From: Rhodothermales bacterium
GTDB taxonomy: Bacteria > Bacteroidota > Rhodothermia > Rhodothermales > VXPQ01
Length of the DNA: 64,000 nucleotides
Direction: 5' to 3'
Assembly (NCBI GenBank): GCA_022825385.1
Contig: JAJDWX010000049.1
Span: 46,149-110,148 of the forward strand
Shown here: one piece after another, positions 16,318 through 26,526 of the stretch
How the letters are laid out: each line of letters starts with the position of its first letter
Position numbering within the stretch: the stretch's first letter is position 1
Notes under the pieces: generated by a model
Seen by the model: only the letters and a program-made list of their open reading frames with translations
What the model was told of the DNA's origin: nothing
The model's database searches: none
Program-made: the position numbers and the translations under genes

Positions 16318-19300
16318 TTACCGCACGACGGTGAACGCCCGCATGGCGGAGAAATTTTCTCCCTGGATGCGGAGGATATAGACGCCGCTTGACAGGTTCG
16401 CCCCGTCCACGGCGAGCGTTTCGACGGTTTCGGAAGGCACCGAGCTGTCCAGTACGCGGTAGACTTCGCGTCCCAGCATGTCGTACAGCGTGGCGCGGAC
16501 ATGTTGCGTTTTGCCTACCGTAAGGTGGGCGCGGGATATGCCCTGCGTTGGATTGGGCCAGGCCGGAGACAGTACGTATTCGCCGAATACGGTCGGGGGG
16601 TCGGGCGGGCGTTCGATTTCGCGCACGACAAAAGCGCGCCGGATCGCTGTCCAGTTCGCCGGGTCGCCGCCCAGCCCGGTCGCGTTGGTCCGGCGCAGCG
16701 CCCATCCTTCGCCGTCCGCGTTTTCGGGCCAGGGCGCTGCGTCGCGCCACGCAACCCGCTCTTCCAGCGTTTCCGGGACGAACGCCGGGTCGTCTTCCGG
16801 GGGATCGTCCGGCCGGTTCAGCTCAAGCGTTTCGCCTTCGTTGGCGAGGCGTCCGTTCCATCCTCCGATAATTCGCCGGGCGTCGTCCCACCCGTACGCC
16901 AGCCGGAACGCGGCGGCGATGTCGGGTTCCGTCGCCGGATCGAAGGCGGTTACGAACACGCTGTCTCCCGGCGCAAGCTGGATTCCGTCGGGAAACACGA
17001 AATCCACGCCTTTCCGCAAGGTCCACCCGGACAGATTTTCCGTCGCGTCGCTTGCGTTGAAAAGCGCCGCATATTCGAGATTCGGATTGTTGCCCGGGGG
17101 ATGATACATGATTTCCCGGAAGACGATGCGCGCCGTTCGGGCTGCGCTGTTGGGCCCGCCCAGCGTAGGTTCCGCGAGGGGTACGAAAGCGTCTTCTCCA
17201 TCCGCAGGCCGTCCGATCGTTTCTCCGGTGCGCGTCGCCCCGAAAATCGCCTCGGCGGCAAACAGGGCCGGATGCCCTTGCGGGTCTGTGGCCACGAGCC
17301 GGACTTCGTCTCCGTACGCGCTGCTGAAGGCGAAGCCGTTGTCGGCGTCGGGCGCGTTGAAGTCGTTTTCGTCCAGGACAAGGTAGCCTCCGGCTTCGAT
17401 GGTCGTACCGTCCGGGATGCGGTATTTGTCGAGGGGCATGCCGTCGCTCAGGAGCCATCCGCCGACGTCGATCGGCTGGTTCGTGGCGTTGTAAAGTTCT
17501 ACGGCGTCTACGTCCGGCGGGTCGCTGTGCGCAAGCACCTCGTTAACCACCACGTCCCTGAACGCCGCCCGCCCCGGCGCGCCCGGCGCCCCCCCGTATT
17601 CGATGCTGGCCCGCCACGCGGCGGCTTGCCCCGGGTCGTCTCTTTGCGCAGGGTCCAGCGTCAGCGAACTGCCGCCGCCGTCCGCGCGCGCAGGCCAGGC
17701 GCCATCGTCGTCGTATTCGATGCGGACGACGGTTTCTCCGGTTGCGTCGGTGAGCGCAAGGGTTTCTCCGCCGTTGTTAAGCCGTCCCGAGGCGTACCTT
17801 CCCGCCACGTTCGCTTCCGGGCCGTATCGCATGCGGAAAGCGCCTTCGCTGGCCACCACCACGATCCGGGCGTCCGCCGCCAGCGTTTCGTTGCCGAAGG
17901 CGAACCGGACGCCCTCGGTAAAGGCCAGTCCGCCCAGCGATGCCGCTGCGTCGGAAGCATTGTGCAGTTCGATGAACTCGAAATCGTCGTTGTTGTCGAA
18001 ACCCGCTGCGATCTCTGCCTCGGTGGGCTCCGTCGGGTTGTAGTGAATTTCCGAGACCACGATTTGGGCCGCGGCAGGCGAAGCGACGCCCGCAAAGTAT
18101 TCGGCCTCTTCCAGCGCGGACCATGCGCCGTCGTCCGCCCGGACCCGCGCTTTGACCCGGTTGTACCCGGCAAGGGGGACGCCCGCCGCGCCGTATTCCA
18201 TGGCTTCCGCCGATAGGCCGCCGCCGGGCAGGCGAGGGTCCGCGCCGTTCAGCGTATAGAAAATGGTTCCGCCGGACGGGGCCTGCGCGGTCAGCGTAAA
18301 AGGAGCGGAAGCCTCGCCTGCCGGATGGCTGAATACGGGCGCGTCCACCGCCGGATAGAGCGGCGCGTCCGCCAGCGCGTCCCCCGGCTTGCCAAAGGCG
18401 TACCGGCGGGTTCGCTTGAGTTGATCGAAAACGAGGGCCGTCCGGGAAGGCAGAAATTCGTTGCGCACGGAGGCGATTTCCCGCCGCCAGTCCTCCATCG
18501 TATACGGCGGCTCCCGCTTCGAATCTCCCCATCGAGCCGATTCTGCAAGGATGATCTCGCGCACCTCGTCGGCCCGGGCGTTCCAGCGGGTGATCGCCGC
18601 TTCTCCGGTCAATGCCCCGTCGCCGAAGAAATGGCGCCGCGCCAGGTCCGCAAACCGGAGCCGGTATTCGCTCGACCCCATCAACTGCTGATGAATCCAT
18701 TGCGGATTGCTGAACTGAAATTCATCTCCCGCCGGAAAGGGACCGGTCCGGTTGCGCCCGTCCCCGAACTGCGACGTCGAAAACAGCGAATGCTCGCTGT
18801 CGTGCGCGAACCATACGAAGCCGCGTTCGCCATTTCGCGCCCGGACGCCAAAGAAATTATTCGTGCCGTTGAACGGCGTAATCGGCGAATCCGTGTTCCC
18901 GGTCCAGAAGATGACGAGCATGTACTGGATCAGGTTGTCTGCGTCCAGGAGGACCGGGTAGTCCGGGTTGCGCGTTCCGTCCGGGTTCAAGCCTTGCAAC
19001 TTCATATAGCGCGCGTCGCGTTCCTGCGCGTCGGGCAGCGCGGCCAGCCGGTTCGCCTCGTCGTACAACAGGCGCCAGGCGTCCAGCGTGCCCGCCGTAA
19101 CCTCCACCGTATACCCTCCGTCCAGTCCAGACGACTTCACGACATCGTAGTCGTCCGGGTTGCCGCCAAGATACCCGGCGCCGTGCCAGTGGTCGGATCG
19201 TTCCTGGGTTTGAAAGACGCCCCAGTACTGGCCGTTCAGATACAAATGATAATACCGGCTGCGCGTGTAAGGGACGCCCATGTCCCGCTGGGTGTCCCGG

Positions 19301-21270
19301 GAAAAGACCTCCCGCACCATCGTGTTGGCCGAAGAGCCGTTGAACGACCACGAATAATTTTGGGCCGTTCGCAGGTCGAACTTGTCGAATTCGTCTACGC
19401 CCTCGTCGCCGAAGAGCGCGTAGGACAGGGTCCCCGGCCCGTATTCTCCCCGAAAATACAGGCGAAAGGCATGTTTGGGATTTTCGTCGTTGCGACTCCA
19501 GCCTCCGCGGATGCGCACGCCTGCGTTGACCGCGAATCCGTCGCGCCCGCCATGCCGCGCGGCGGGCCCGGTTTCAGGCGGGAAGTCCGGCGGGTAGATG
19601 AGCTCGATAGAAGCCGGGCGCTCCCATTCCCGCCCGTACTCCAGCGCGTTGGAGTAAATGCCGCGTTCGCCGTTGAATAGCGAATCGAAGGGCAGGACGA
19701 TGGAAAAAGAAGGCGCGGCGGCGAGCGCGGCGAGCACGTCGCTTTCCCGCCCCTCGACGATTTCCGGGTCCATCCCCATGTCCACAGCGTTGCCGCCCCA
19801 GTAGGAAGGCCATCCCCTGGCCGCCATGCTGCCCGGCGATTGCCGGATCACGTCCGCCGGGAAGATGTACGTGCGCGTCACGCTGGCCGACGGCGCGGCG
19901 CCCTCCATGAAGGCGGCGGCCCGCACTGCGGTCGTTTCGTCTATGTAAATCGGCTCCGTATAGGGCGTTCCGTTTGTTTCCGAGGGTTCCGAATGGTCCA
20001 GCGTATAGCGGACGATGCTGCCGGGCGTTTCGGGGAACAGGTACAAGGAGAAAGGTTCTTCGAGGAGGGCGCCCGCCGCGCTGAACGTAGGCGGTTCGAG
20101 CGTGGCGCGCAGGCCCGGCACGTTCGCCCGCCCCGGCGTGGGCAGGTCGAACCAGGTATATCCGCCGTCAAGGAGGCCGTAGGAGACGTCGGGTCGCTGT
20201 TCGGGATATTCCGGCGCGAATTCGGACACGACTTCCCCGGACGGGTCGACGAGCGCCAGATATTCGCCCCCGCGGGCAAGACGGAAGTTCGTGTGAAACT
20301 CGTCCCGGGAGGCAAACGCGATTTCGGGGGCCGGTCCCCGGTATGTCGCCGGTTCCTTCTCCGTATAGAGGGACAGGAACGGAATCAGGGTAAGGTCCGA
20401 GGAGGTTTCGTTGGCGTTATGCACCTGGACGGCCAGCACATTCGGCCCGGCCCGCAACAGGTTTTTCGGATTCGCCACGGGAAACGGTTCCGGGGAGTCG
20501 CCCTGGTAGATAGCGGCCTCGTGCAGGCCCGATGCCGGCGTGTTGAACGAGGGCGTTCCCGGTCGCATGAAACTCCGGGCGATTTCCTCGCCGTTCAGGT
20601 AGGCCACGAAGCCGTCGTCGTAGTCCATATGCAGGGTAGCCTGGAGTACGTCGTCCGGGTTCTCTACGGTAAATTCGATGCGGGCGTAGAGCGAAAGGAG
20701 GTTTTCTATATCTACCTCGGTCTGGATGTCCGCGCCGCCGTCCTCCCGTTCGTATCCAAGCGCGCTGGCCCCTTCGGCCCAGTTGCTTGCGTCGAATCCC
20801 GGCCGGTTCCAGGACGCGGGGGGCTGCCGCGTACCCGGAAAATAGCGGAACCGGTCGCCTCGCCGCACGACGCTGTTCCAGACGCCTTCGCCCGGCTGCC
20901 GATCCTTGCCGGAGGCGAACAGGGCAAAGTATTCTCCGGCGTTCAGCGTTTTTTCCGCAAAGACCCATTTGTCCGGCTCGTCCTCGTCGTCGGTCAGCGC
21001 CCATCCGCCAAGGTCAATGGCTTGCCTGGTCGGGTTATGCAATTCGATCCAGTCCGAAGCGTCTCCGTCTTCGTCGTACAACGTGGCCTGGTTCGAGGCC
21101 ATGAATTCGCTTATGACCGGCGCGCCGTCCTGCGCGGCGGCGGTTCCGAAAGCAAGCCATAGCAGCGCCGCCTGCGCCGCGCGCGCCGTCCAGGGAATTC
21201 TTCTGAACCGCCGCCCTATCGACAAGTTCTGGAGAAAGCCTAACAAATTATGCCTGTTCATCGTATACAT
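16318..21270 (-). CDS. Giant secreted CotH-domain protein with lamin-tail domains and T9SS sorting domain
   Basis: 1650 residues with a signal peptide ending near GTAAAQ. In order: a lamin-tail domain (~45-115, VISEFMASNQ...DWIELHNP), a jelly-roll module (~130-310), a chitobiase-C-like module (~390-470), a CotH-kinase-like region (~560-900, with IRGGWSRNDENPKHAFRLYF and FDLRTAQNYSW), and a second chitobiase-C-like module. Three more lamin-tail domains follow (VVSEIHYNP, VVNEVLAHSDPPD, VFREIMYHPPG), then a T9SS sorting domain with AWPNPTQG and YDMLGREVY. CotH proteins are atypical kinases of extracellular proteins; activity here is not proven. Probably displayed on the cell surface. Confidence 0.8.
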   Translation of the reverse strand: MYTMNRHNLLGFLQNLSIGRRFRRIPWTARAAQAALLWLAFGTAAAQDGAPVISEFMASNQATLYDEDGDASDWIELHNPTRQAIDLGGWALTDDEDEPDKWVFAEKTLNAGEYFALFASGKDRQPGEGVWNSVVRRGDRFRYFPGTRQPPASWNRPGFDASNWAEGASALGYEREDGGADIQTEVDIENLLSLYARIEFTVENPDDVLQATLHMDYDDGFVAYLNGEEIARSFMRPGTPSFNTPASGLHEAAIYQGDSPEPFPVANPKNLLRAGPNVLAVQVHNANETSSDLTLIPFLSLYTEKEPATYRGPAPEIAFASRDEFHTNFRLARGGEYLALVDPSGEVVSEFAPEYPEQRPDVSYGLLDGGYTWFDLPTPGRANVPGLRATLEPPTFSAAGALLEEPFSLYLFPETPGSIVRYTLDHSEPSETNGTPYTEPIYIDETTAVRAAAFMEGAAPSASVTRTYIFPADVIRQSPGSMAARGWPSYWGGNAVDMGMDPEIVEGRESDVLAALAAAPSFSIVLPFDSLFNGERGIYSNALEYGREWERPASIELIYPPDFPPETGPAARHGGRDGFAVNAGVRIRGGWSRNDENPKHAFRLYFRGEYGPGTLSYALFGDEGVDEFDKFDLRTAQNYSWSFNGSSANTMVREVFSRDTQRDMGVPYTRSRYYHLYLNGQYWGVFQTQERSDHWHGAGYLGGNPDDYDVVKSSGLDGGYTVEVTAGTLDAWRLLYDEANRLAALPDAQERDARYMKLQGLNPDGTRNPDYPVLLDADNLIQYMLVIFWTGNTDSPITPFNGTNNFFGVRARNGERGFVWFAHDSEHSLFSTSQFGDGRNRTGPFPAGDEFQFSNPQWIHQQLMGSSEYRLRFADLARRHFFGDGALTGEAAITRWNARADEVREIILAESARWGDSKREPPYTMEDWRREIASVRNEFLPSRTALVFDQLKRTRRYAFGKPGDALADAPLYPAVDAPVFSHPAGEASAPFTLTAQAPSGGTIFYTLNGADPRLPGGGLSAEAMEYGAAGVPLAGYNRVKARVRADDGAWSALEEAEYFAGVASPAAAQIVVSEIHYNPTEPTEAEIAAGFDNNDDFEFIELHNASDAAASLGGLAFTEGVRFAFGNETLAADARIVVVASEGAFRMRYGPEANVAGRYASGRLNNGGETLALTDATGETVVRIEYDDDGAWPARADGGGSSLTLDPAQRDDPGQAAAWRASIEYGGAPGAPGRAAFRDVVVNEVLAHSDPPDVDAVELYNATNQPIDVGGWLLSDGMPLDKYRIPDGTTIEAGGYLVLDENDFNAPDADNGFAFSSAYGDEVRLVATDPQGHPALFAAEAIFGATRTGETIGRPADGEDAFVPLAEPTLGGPNSAARTARIVFREIMYHPPGNNPNLEYAALFNASDATENLSGWTLRKGVDFVFPDGIQLAPGDSVFVTAFDPATEPDIAAAFRLAYGWDDARRIIGGWNGRLANEGETLELNRPDDPPEDDPAFVPETLEERVAWRDAAPWPENADGEGWALRRTNATGLGGDPANWTAIRRAFVVREIERPPDPPTVFGEYVLSPAWPNPTQGISRAHLTVGKTQHVRATLYDMLGREVYRVLDSSVPSETVETLAVDGANLSSGVYILRIQGENFSAMRAFTVVR

Positions 21271-21376
21271 CTGCGGGCTATATTGCCTGTTACGTAAAAT
21301 ACAGGAAATCCGTCCCGAAAAGACAGCGTTTTTTATCTGCTTTTCGGGACATGGCCATCATCCATACTACGATCTC

Positions 21377-24118
21377 ATGCCGCGTCGCTTTCGCATTCTG
21401 CTCTATATCGTTGTTCCGCTTATCGTCCTGAGCATTTCGACCTCCGTCATTTTCGAATGGATGTGGATGCGCCAGGTGGGGTACGAGGGCGTTTTCTGGA
21501 CGCTCAAGTTGGCCAAAATAAGCCTTGGCGCGCTTGCCTTCGTGGTTGCGGGCGTTTTTCTCGTCGCCAATGCGCGGATGCTGGCCGGGGAGTTGCGCTG
21601 GGCGACCTTTACCGGCACCCCGCTCCAGGACATCGAGTTGAACCTCGGCCATCCGGCGCATTTCCGGCGCGTCAGGAAGATATTGACCGGCGCCGCCTTG
21701 TTTTTCGCCTTGCTGTTCGCGCTCACCTTCTACCTTGGCTGGGACGAGTCGCTTCGGTTCCTCTGGAACGAGCCGTTTGGACAGAACGACCCCATTTTCG
21801 GGAAGGATATCGGCTTTTATATGTTCCAGCTCCCGTTCTGGGAGATGATGCAAACCTCTTTTGCGCTGCTCGTTTTCCTTACGCTGCTTGCGCTGCTCGC
21901 CGTCTACTCGACGCTGCGCCTCCTGACGTTCGAAGGCGTCCGGCGGGGCGTACAGGCCCGCAAGAATGTTCGAACGCATCTCAAACTGAACGCCGCGCTC
22001 TGGTTGCTGCTGCTTGCGGCGGGCCTTTTCCTGGAGCGCTACGAGATTCTTTTTTCCTCGCAGGGGATTGTTTTCGGGGCGGGGTATACCGACGTGCATA
22101 TCGTATTGCCCGCGCTCTGGATTGTGCTGGTCGCGGTTACGTTGCTTGCCGCATTCCTGTTTGTCAGCACGCGGTGGGCTGTTTCTCGCCGGATGATGGG
22201 CGTCGCGGTGGGCGTGGCCGTGGTGGCCTGGGCGCTGGGACGCATGGCGCTCCCCGGCATGGTGCAAAAATTTCTCGTCGAACCGAACGAACTCGAACTG
22301 GAGACGCCGTACCTGGAGCACAACATCGCCATGACCCGGCTGGCGTACAATCTGCACGACGTTACGGAGATCGAGTACGAAGCCAACGATACGCTCCGCA
22401 TAGAGGATATCCGGAAAAACCAGGACGCCGTGGACAATATCCGGCTCTGGGATCCCCGGTTGCTGATCCAGACCTACAAACAGCTCCAGGAAATCCGTAC
22501 GTACTACGAATTTTTCTCCGTAGACAACGACCGCTACGCGTACGGCGGCGATGTGACGCAGGTGATGATATCGGCGCGGGAAATATCTGCGGACTTGCCG
22601 GGCCAGTCGGACAACTGGGTCAATCGCCGCCTGATCTTTACGCATGGGTACGGCCTGGCCATGAGTCCCGTTACGGAAATGAATAGTCAGGGCGAGCCGA
22701 TTCTTGTGGTCAAGGACCTGCCGCCGGATTTCGGATACGAGGAACTGACCGTAGAGAATCCGGCGATTTATTACGGCGAAGAAGAGGTGGGCGGCTACTA
22801 CATCGTGAATACGGGCGCCGAGGAACTGGATTATCCCAGCGGGGACGCAAACGTGTACAATTCCTACGCAGGCCAGGGCGGACTGCCCATTCGCTCCCTG
22901 CTGCATCGTTTATTGTACGCCTGGGAGCTTCGCGACGTCAACATTCTTCTCTCGGATTACATTCATTCCGAAAGCAGGCTGCAAATATGGCGCAGCGTAC
23001 AGGAGCGCATCCGGCAGATTACGCCGTTCCTCGAACTGGACAGGGACCCCTACCTCGTGATGGGCAGCGATCGGTTGTACTGGGTGCAGGACGCCTATAC
23101 GACCTCGCAGAATTTTCCCTATTCCCAGCCGTTCCGGAATTTCAATTATATCCGGAATTCGGTAAAGATCATGGTGGACGCCTACGACGGCGCCGTCGAG
23201 TACTATGTGATGGACGACGAGGACCCCGTATTGCAGGTGTACCGCTCCATCTTTCCGAATCTGTTCAGGGCGCGCGAAGAGATGCCCCCGGCGCTGGAGC
23301 GTCATTTCCGGTATCCGCAGGACCTGTTCGAAATCCAGCTCGAACGGTTCAATCGCTACCACATGACCAATCCGCAGGTGTTCTACAACAACGAAGACCT
23401 GTGGACGCGGCCCTTCGAGAAATACGGCGGCCAGCAACTGGTCATGGAGCCGTACTATGTGCTGGCGCGGCTTCCTTCGGAGGCGGGCGCCGTCGAGGCG
23501 GAAGACGCCCGCGGGCCGCTGGAATTCATGCTGATCAGTCCGCTTACGCCCGAAAACAGAGACAACATGATTTCGTGGATGGCGGCGAAGTCCGATTCCG
23601 AAGAGTACGGACGCCTCGTGGTGTACAAGTTGCCCAAGCAGCGCCTTATTTACGGCCCGGCCCAGATAGAGGCCCGCGTCGATCAGGACCCGGAAATTTC
23701 CCAGCAACTGGCGTTGTGGGATCAGCGCGGTTCGCGGGTGATTCGGGGCAATCTCATGGTGATTCCCGTCGAGAATTCGTTCCTGTACGTCGAGCCGGTG
23801 TTTCTCTTGGCGGAAGGCGTGGATATTCCGCAGTTGCAGCGCGTGATTGTGGCGTTCGGGGACGATATCGCCATGGAGCCGACGCTGGACGAGTCGCTGG
23901 CCGCGTTGTTCGGGCGAGAAGCGGTTGCTCCCGTGGAATATGCCGCGGAATCGTCGCTGGACGGCGGGGAGGCGGGCGCCGCTGCGCCGACCGTATCGCC
24001 GGACGACCTGGAGCGCGTGCGCGCGCTGTGGAGCCGCTTGCGCGAGGCTTTCGAAGCCGGAGACTGGGCGCGCTACGGCGAAGTGATGGAAGAACTGGAC
24101 CAGGCGATTACGGAATAG
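21377..24118 (+). CDS. UPF0182 family large membrane protein
   Basis: 913 residues from the ATG at 21377; an open frame continues upstream but overlaps the CotH gene antisense and is not coding. The N-terminal ~290 residues hold about seven hydrophobic segments, starting with FRILLYIVVPLIVLSISTSV. The rest is a large soluble domain with family features such as LEHNIAMTRLAYNL, GYGLAMSPV and NPAIYYGE. The C-terminus is an acidic tail. The function of UPF0182 proteins is unknown. Confidence 0.88.
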   Translation: MPRRFRILLYIVVPLIVLSISTSVIFEWMWMRQVGYEGVFWTLKLAKISLGALAFVVAGVFLVANARMLAGELRWATFTGTPLQDIELNLGHPAHFRRVRKILTGAALFFALLFALTFYLGWDESLRFLWNEPFGQNDPIFGKDIGFYMFQLPFWEMMQTSFALLVFLTLLALLAVYSTLRLLTFEGVRRGVQARKNVRTHLKLNAALWLLLLAAGLFLERYEILFSSQGIVFGAGYTDVHIVLPALWIVLVAVTLLAAFLFVSTRWAVSRRMMGVAVGVAVVAWALGRMALPGMVQKFLVEPNELELETPYLEHNIAMTRLAYNLHDVTEIEYEANDTLRIEDIRKNQDAVDNIRLWDPRLLIQTYKQLQEIRTYYEFFSVDNDRYAYGGDVTQVMISAREISADLPGQSDNWVNRRLIFTHGYGLAMSPVTEMNSQGEPILVVKDLPPDFGYEELTVENPAIYYGEEEVGGYYIVNTGAEELDYPSGDANVYNSYAGQGGLPIRSLLHRLLYAWELRDVNILLSDYIHSESRLQIWRSVQERIRQITPFLELDRDPYLVMGSDRLYWVQDAYTTSQNFPYSQPFRNFNYIRNSVKIMVDAYDGAVEYYVMDDEDPVLQVYRSIFPNLFRAREEMPPALERHFRYPQDLFEIQLERFNRYHMTNPQVFYNNEDLWTRPFEKYGGQQLVMEPYYVLARLPSEAGAVEAEDARGPLEFMLISPLTPENRDNMISWMAAKSDSEEYGRLVVYKLPKQRLIYGPAQIEARVDQDPEISQQLALWDQRGSRVIRGNLMVIPVENSFLYVEPVFLLAEGVDIPQLQRVIVAFGDDIAMEPTLDESLAALFGREAVAPVEYAAESSLDGGEAGAAAPTVSPDDLERVRALWSRLREAFEAGDWARYGEVMEELDQAITE

Positions 24119-24145
24119 GGGCGGGAGGCTAAAGGAGAAACGGTT

Positions 24146-25696
24146 ATGAATAAACGATTTGAAAATCTGTGGGAACGGCTTGATGGCAAGCGGCCCCACA
24201 TGCCTCACTTCCTTGACGAGATCTATCTGTCGGGCCTTCGCGGCATTAAAGATCTGCGGGTGAAATTCAGTTATCCGGTGAGCGTGATTGCCGGCGGCAA
24301 CGCGAGCGGCAAGTCAACAGTGCTGTTCGCCGCTGCCTGCGCCTACAAGGTGCCTGGCGCCGGCGTGAAGGATTTCGTGCCCTCTACGCTTTTTCCCGAT
24401 TACCGACCCAGACACCGGGGTCGTACGGATGCAAGGCAACCGATCGTTATCGAATTCGAGTACTCGACGCCTGTCGGTCGACGCGCTATGCGCTGGCGCC
24501 GCGCCAAAGGCTGGAGTCGCAGTTTCTTTGGTCGGAAAGGCGCAGCACAGCCCGAACGTCCGGTGTATTTGCGCACTCTTACCAACTTGAGCGCTCCCTC
24601 TGAGGCGCGCGGGGTATTGAGGATGTCTCACCTTAAAGCGCCTCCCGACGAGACGGCGCTGACGGCCTCCCAGATCAATTTTGCACAGCAGATATTGCCC
24701 TTTCGCTATTCCGAGGTGACCAGGCTCTCCAGTAGAAACAAGAGCCTGCTTTTTGCCGAGCAAGAGGCGGGCGCATCCTATTCCGAGATGCATATGGCGG
24801 CTGGGGAACGCGCCATTCTGCGGTTATCCCAGGATATATCGCAACTGAAAGACGCGCTTATTCTCATTGACGAAGTGGAAGCGGGTCTGCATCCGTGGGT
24901 TCAGCAAATTCTTATGTTGCAATTGCAGCAATTGGCGCTCCGTAACAACCTCCAGATCGTCGTCACGTCGCACAGTCCCGTAGCGCTCGACGCTGTTCCG
25001 CCGCGCGGACGCATTTTCCTTGAACGCACAGACAATGGGGAGGTGAAACTGCTCCCGTCCTATCGGGACCTCGTCCAGGATGCTCTTTACGGGCGGTGCT
25101 ATAATACGCTGAATCTCCTCTGCGAGGACGATGTCGCCGAAGGCCTCCTGGATGGCGTACTGGATTGTCTCGTTCCTGACGAGGGGATAAAGCGAGGGGC
25201 TATTCGCGTCGGTCGCGATACGGGCGCGGCGGAGTTTCCAATGCATGCCGCGGCGTTCAGGAAATTCGGATCGCTGGACGACTTTGTGTTCGTCCTTGAC
25301 GGGGATCAGCGCGCTACGGGCCTGGAGCGAAAAATTCGCGACGCCGGCGGAAGCGCCAATGTGCCCGTTCTGTTTTTGCCGGGCAACGATATTCCAGAGG
25401 TCTGGCTATGGAAGCGCTTGCAACAGGCCCCCGACCGATGGGCCAACGATTTGGGAACGGATCCTGCAAGCCTCGCCGATGAAATCCGTCGGCTGGACGC
25501 CGTCTACGATTCCGCGTCGGATACGCCCGCCAATATCGCCAAGTCCAAACTCTACGATCTGGCGCAGGCGCAAGGCCGGACCATACCCCAGGTTTGCCGC
25601 CGGGTTGCATACCTTGAAGCGGCGGACAAGACCAGTGAAATTCAACCGCTGCTGGACGCGCTGAAAGATGTTCTGTTGAGATGGCGCGCGGATTGA
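24146..25696 (+). CDS. OLD-like ABC ATPase with TOPRIM nuclease domain
   Basis: 516 residues. Walker A is GGNASGKS (50-57); Walker B is ILIDEVEAGLHP with D242-E243, followed by the H-loop VTSHSP. The C-terminal part has TOPRIM-like acidic residues: E327 (LLCEDDVAEG) and D385-x-D387 (FVLDGDQR), then LPGNDIPEVW. This order of ABC ATPase then TOPRIM is that of OLD-family nucleases and GajA-like defence proteins. It follows UPF0182 by 27 bp with a good AGGAG site, but it looks like a stand-alone cargo gene and a MITE-like repeat end lies just after it. An anti-phage role is inferred. Confidence 0.75.
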   Translation: MNKRFENLWERLDGKRPHMPHFLDEIYLSGLRGIKDLRVKFSYPVSVIAGGNASGKSTVLFAAACAYKVPGAGVKDFVPSTLFPDYRPRHRGRTDARQPIVIEFEYSTPVGRRAMRWRRAKGWSRSFFGRKGAAQPERPVYLRTLTNLSAPSEARGVLRMSHLKAPPDETALTASQINFAQQILPFRYSEVTRLSSRNKSLLFAEQEAGASYSEMHMAAGERAILRLSQDISQLKDALILIDEVEAGLHPWVQQILMLQLQQLALRNNLQIVVTSHSPVALDAVPPRGRIFLERTDNGEVKLLPSYRDLVQDALYGRCYNTLNLLCEDDVAEGLLDGVLDCLVPDEGIKRGAIRVGRDTGAAEFPMHAAAFRKFGSLDDFVFVLDGDQRATGLERKIRDAGGSANVPVLFLPGNDIPEVWLWKRLQQAPDRWANDLGTDPASLADEIRRLDAVYDSASDTPANIAKSKLYDLAQAQGRTIPQVCRRVAYLEAADKTSEIQPLLDALKDVLLRWRAD

Positions 25697-25709
25697 CGCG
25701 TTGGCGTAC

Positions 25710-25755
25710 GGCGAACGCGATGCGCTGAGCGAAGGGGTTTTGATCAGCGTATCCT
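25710..25755 (-). repeat. Solo end of the MITE-like repeat found at 3123-3379
   Basis: Read on the minus strand it begins GGATACGCTGATCAAA and continues through CTTCGCTCAGCGC, matching the left end of the element at 3125-3169 with few mismatches over about 45 bp. The stop codon (TAG) of the Ogt gene falls at its outer edge. No partner end is seen nearby, so it looks like a remnant or a one-ended copy. Confidence 0.6.
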
Positions 25756-26452
25756 AAAATAGTTGTCTTTGCCCCTCTGCCGCGTTGCCTTGTTCGAGGG
25801 CGAGCAGGAACCGTTTGCGGTCGAGGCCGCCCGCATAGCCCGTCAGGGATCCGTTCGCCCCGATCACGCGGTGGCAGGGTACGATGATCGCCACAGGATT
25901 GCGTCCGTTGGCGGCGCCGACGGCCTGCGCCGCTTCGGGCTTGCCGAGCGACCTGGCCAGGTCGCCATAGGATCGCACCGCGCCGTACGGTATGGCCTGG
26001 AGCGCTTTCCACACGCTTCGTTGAAATGGCGTGCCGCGCAGGACAAGCGGTATTTCGAAATCCCGCCGCGCTCCGGAAAACCATTCGGCCAGTTCCTTCG
26101 CCAGTTGGTCTGTCAGCGGGTGGCTCGCCGAATCGCTCCAGGAAATCGGCAGGTCGAAGCGCCGCGCCGTATTCGCAATATATTCACAAATAGACACGGG
26201 CTGCGCGTCCGCCTCGGCGAGCGTTCCGTCGGGCGGAAACGTCAGCAGGCACAGTCCGCCGCCAATGCCGCCGGCCAGCGCGGGTCCAAGGGGCGTATTC
26301 GCAAACCACAGACGGACGGCGTCCGACGCGGCCTCTTGCTCGCCCTTGCTGGACGAGACATATGCGCCGGACCTGTGCGCCGCGTCGCGCAAGGCCTTGT
26401 TCAGCGTCGTCGCCGACGGGATATTCTGATTCGTTCCGTTGTGGATTCCCAT
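25754..26452 (-). CDS. ogt: Methylated-DNA-[protein]-cysteine S-methyltransferase
   Basis: 232 residues. The C-terminal ~85 residues carry the DNA-binding helix-turn-helix (FQRSVWKALQAIPYGAVRSYGDLA) and the active site IVPCHRVI, whose Cys takes the alkyl group from O6-alkylguanine in a suicide reaction. The N-terminal ~140 residues match the Ada-C/Ogt ribonuclease-like domain and are longer than in E. coli Ogt. Ada's N-terminal Zn-binding methyl-sensor domain is absent. Divergent from the haem-c lipoprotein gene. Confidence 0.9.
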   Translation of the reverse strand: MGIHNGTNQNIPSATTLNKALRDAAHRSGAYVSSSKGEQEAASDAVRLWFANTPLGPALAGGIGGGLCLLTFPPDGTLAEADAQPVSICEYIANTARRFDLPISWSDSASHPLTDQLAKELAEWFSGARRDFEIPLVLRGTPFQRSVWKALQAIPYGAVRSYGDLARSLGKPEAAQAVGAANGRNPVAIIVPCHRVIGANGSLTGYAGGLDRKRFLLALEQGNAAEGQRQLF

Positions 26453-26526
26453 GTCGAAATTTGCTATTGTTACGTTCTGAAGCGTTTTCGCCGTCGCTGC
26501 GTTAGCATACGGCGCGTTCGCCCCCG

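Noticed and set aside
20906..21376. N-terminal extension of the UPF0182 frame
   Set aside because: The first ~157 codons overlap the CotH gene antisense; the family N-terminus starts at the ATG at 21377.
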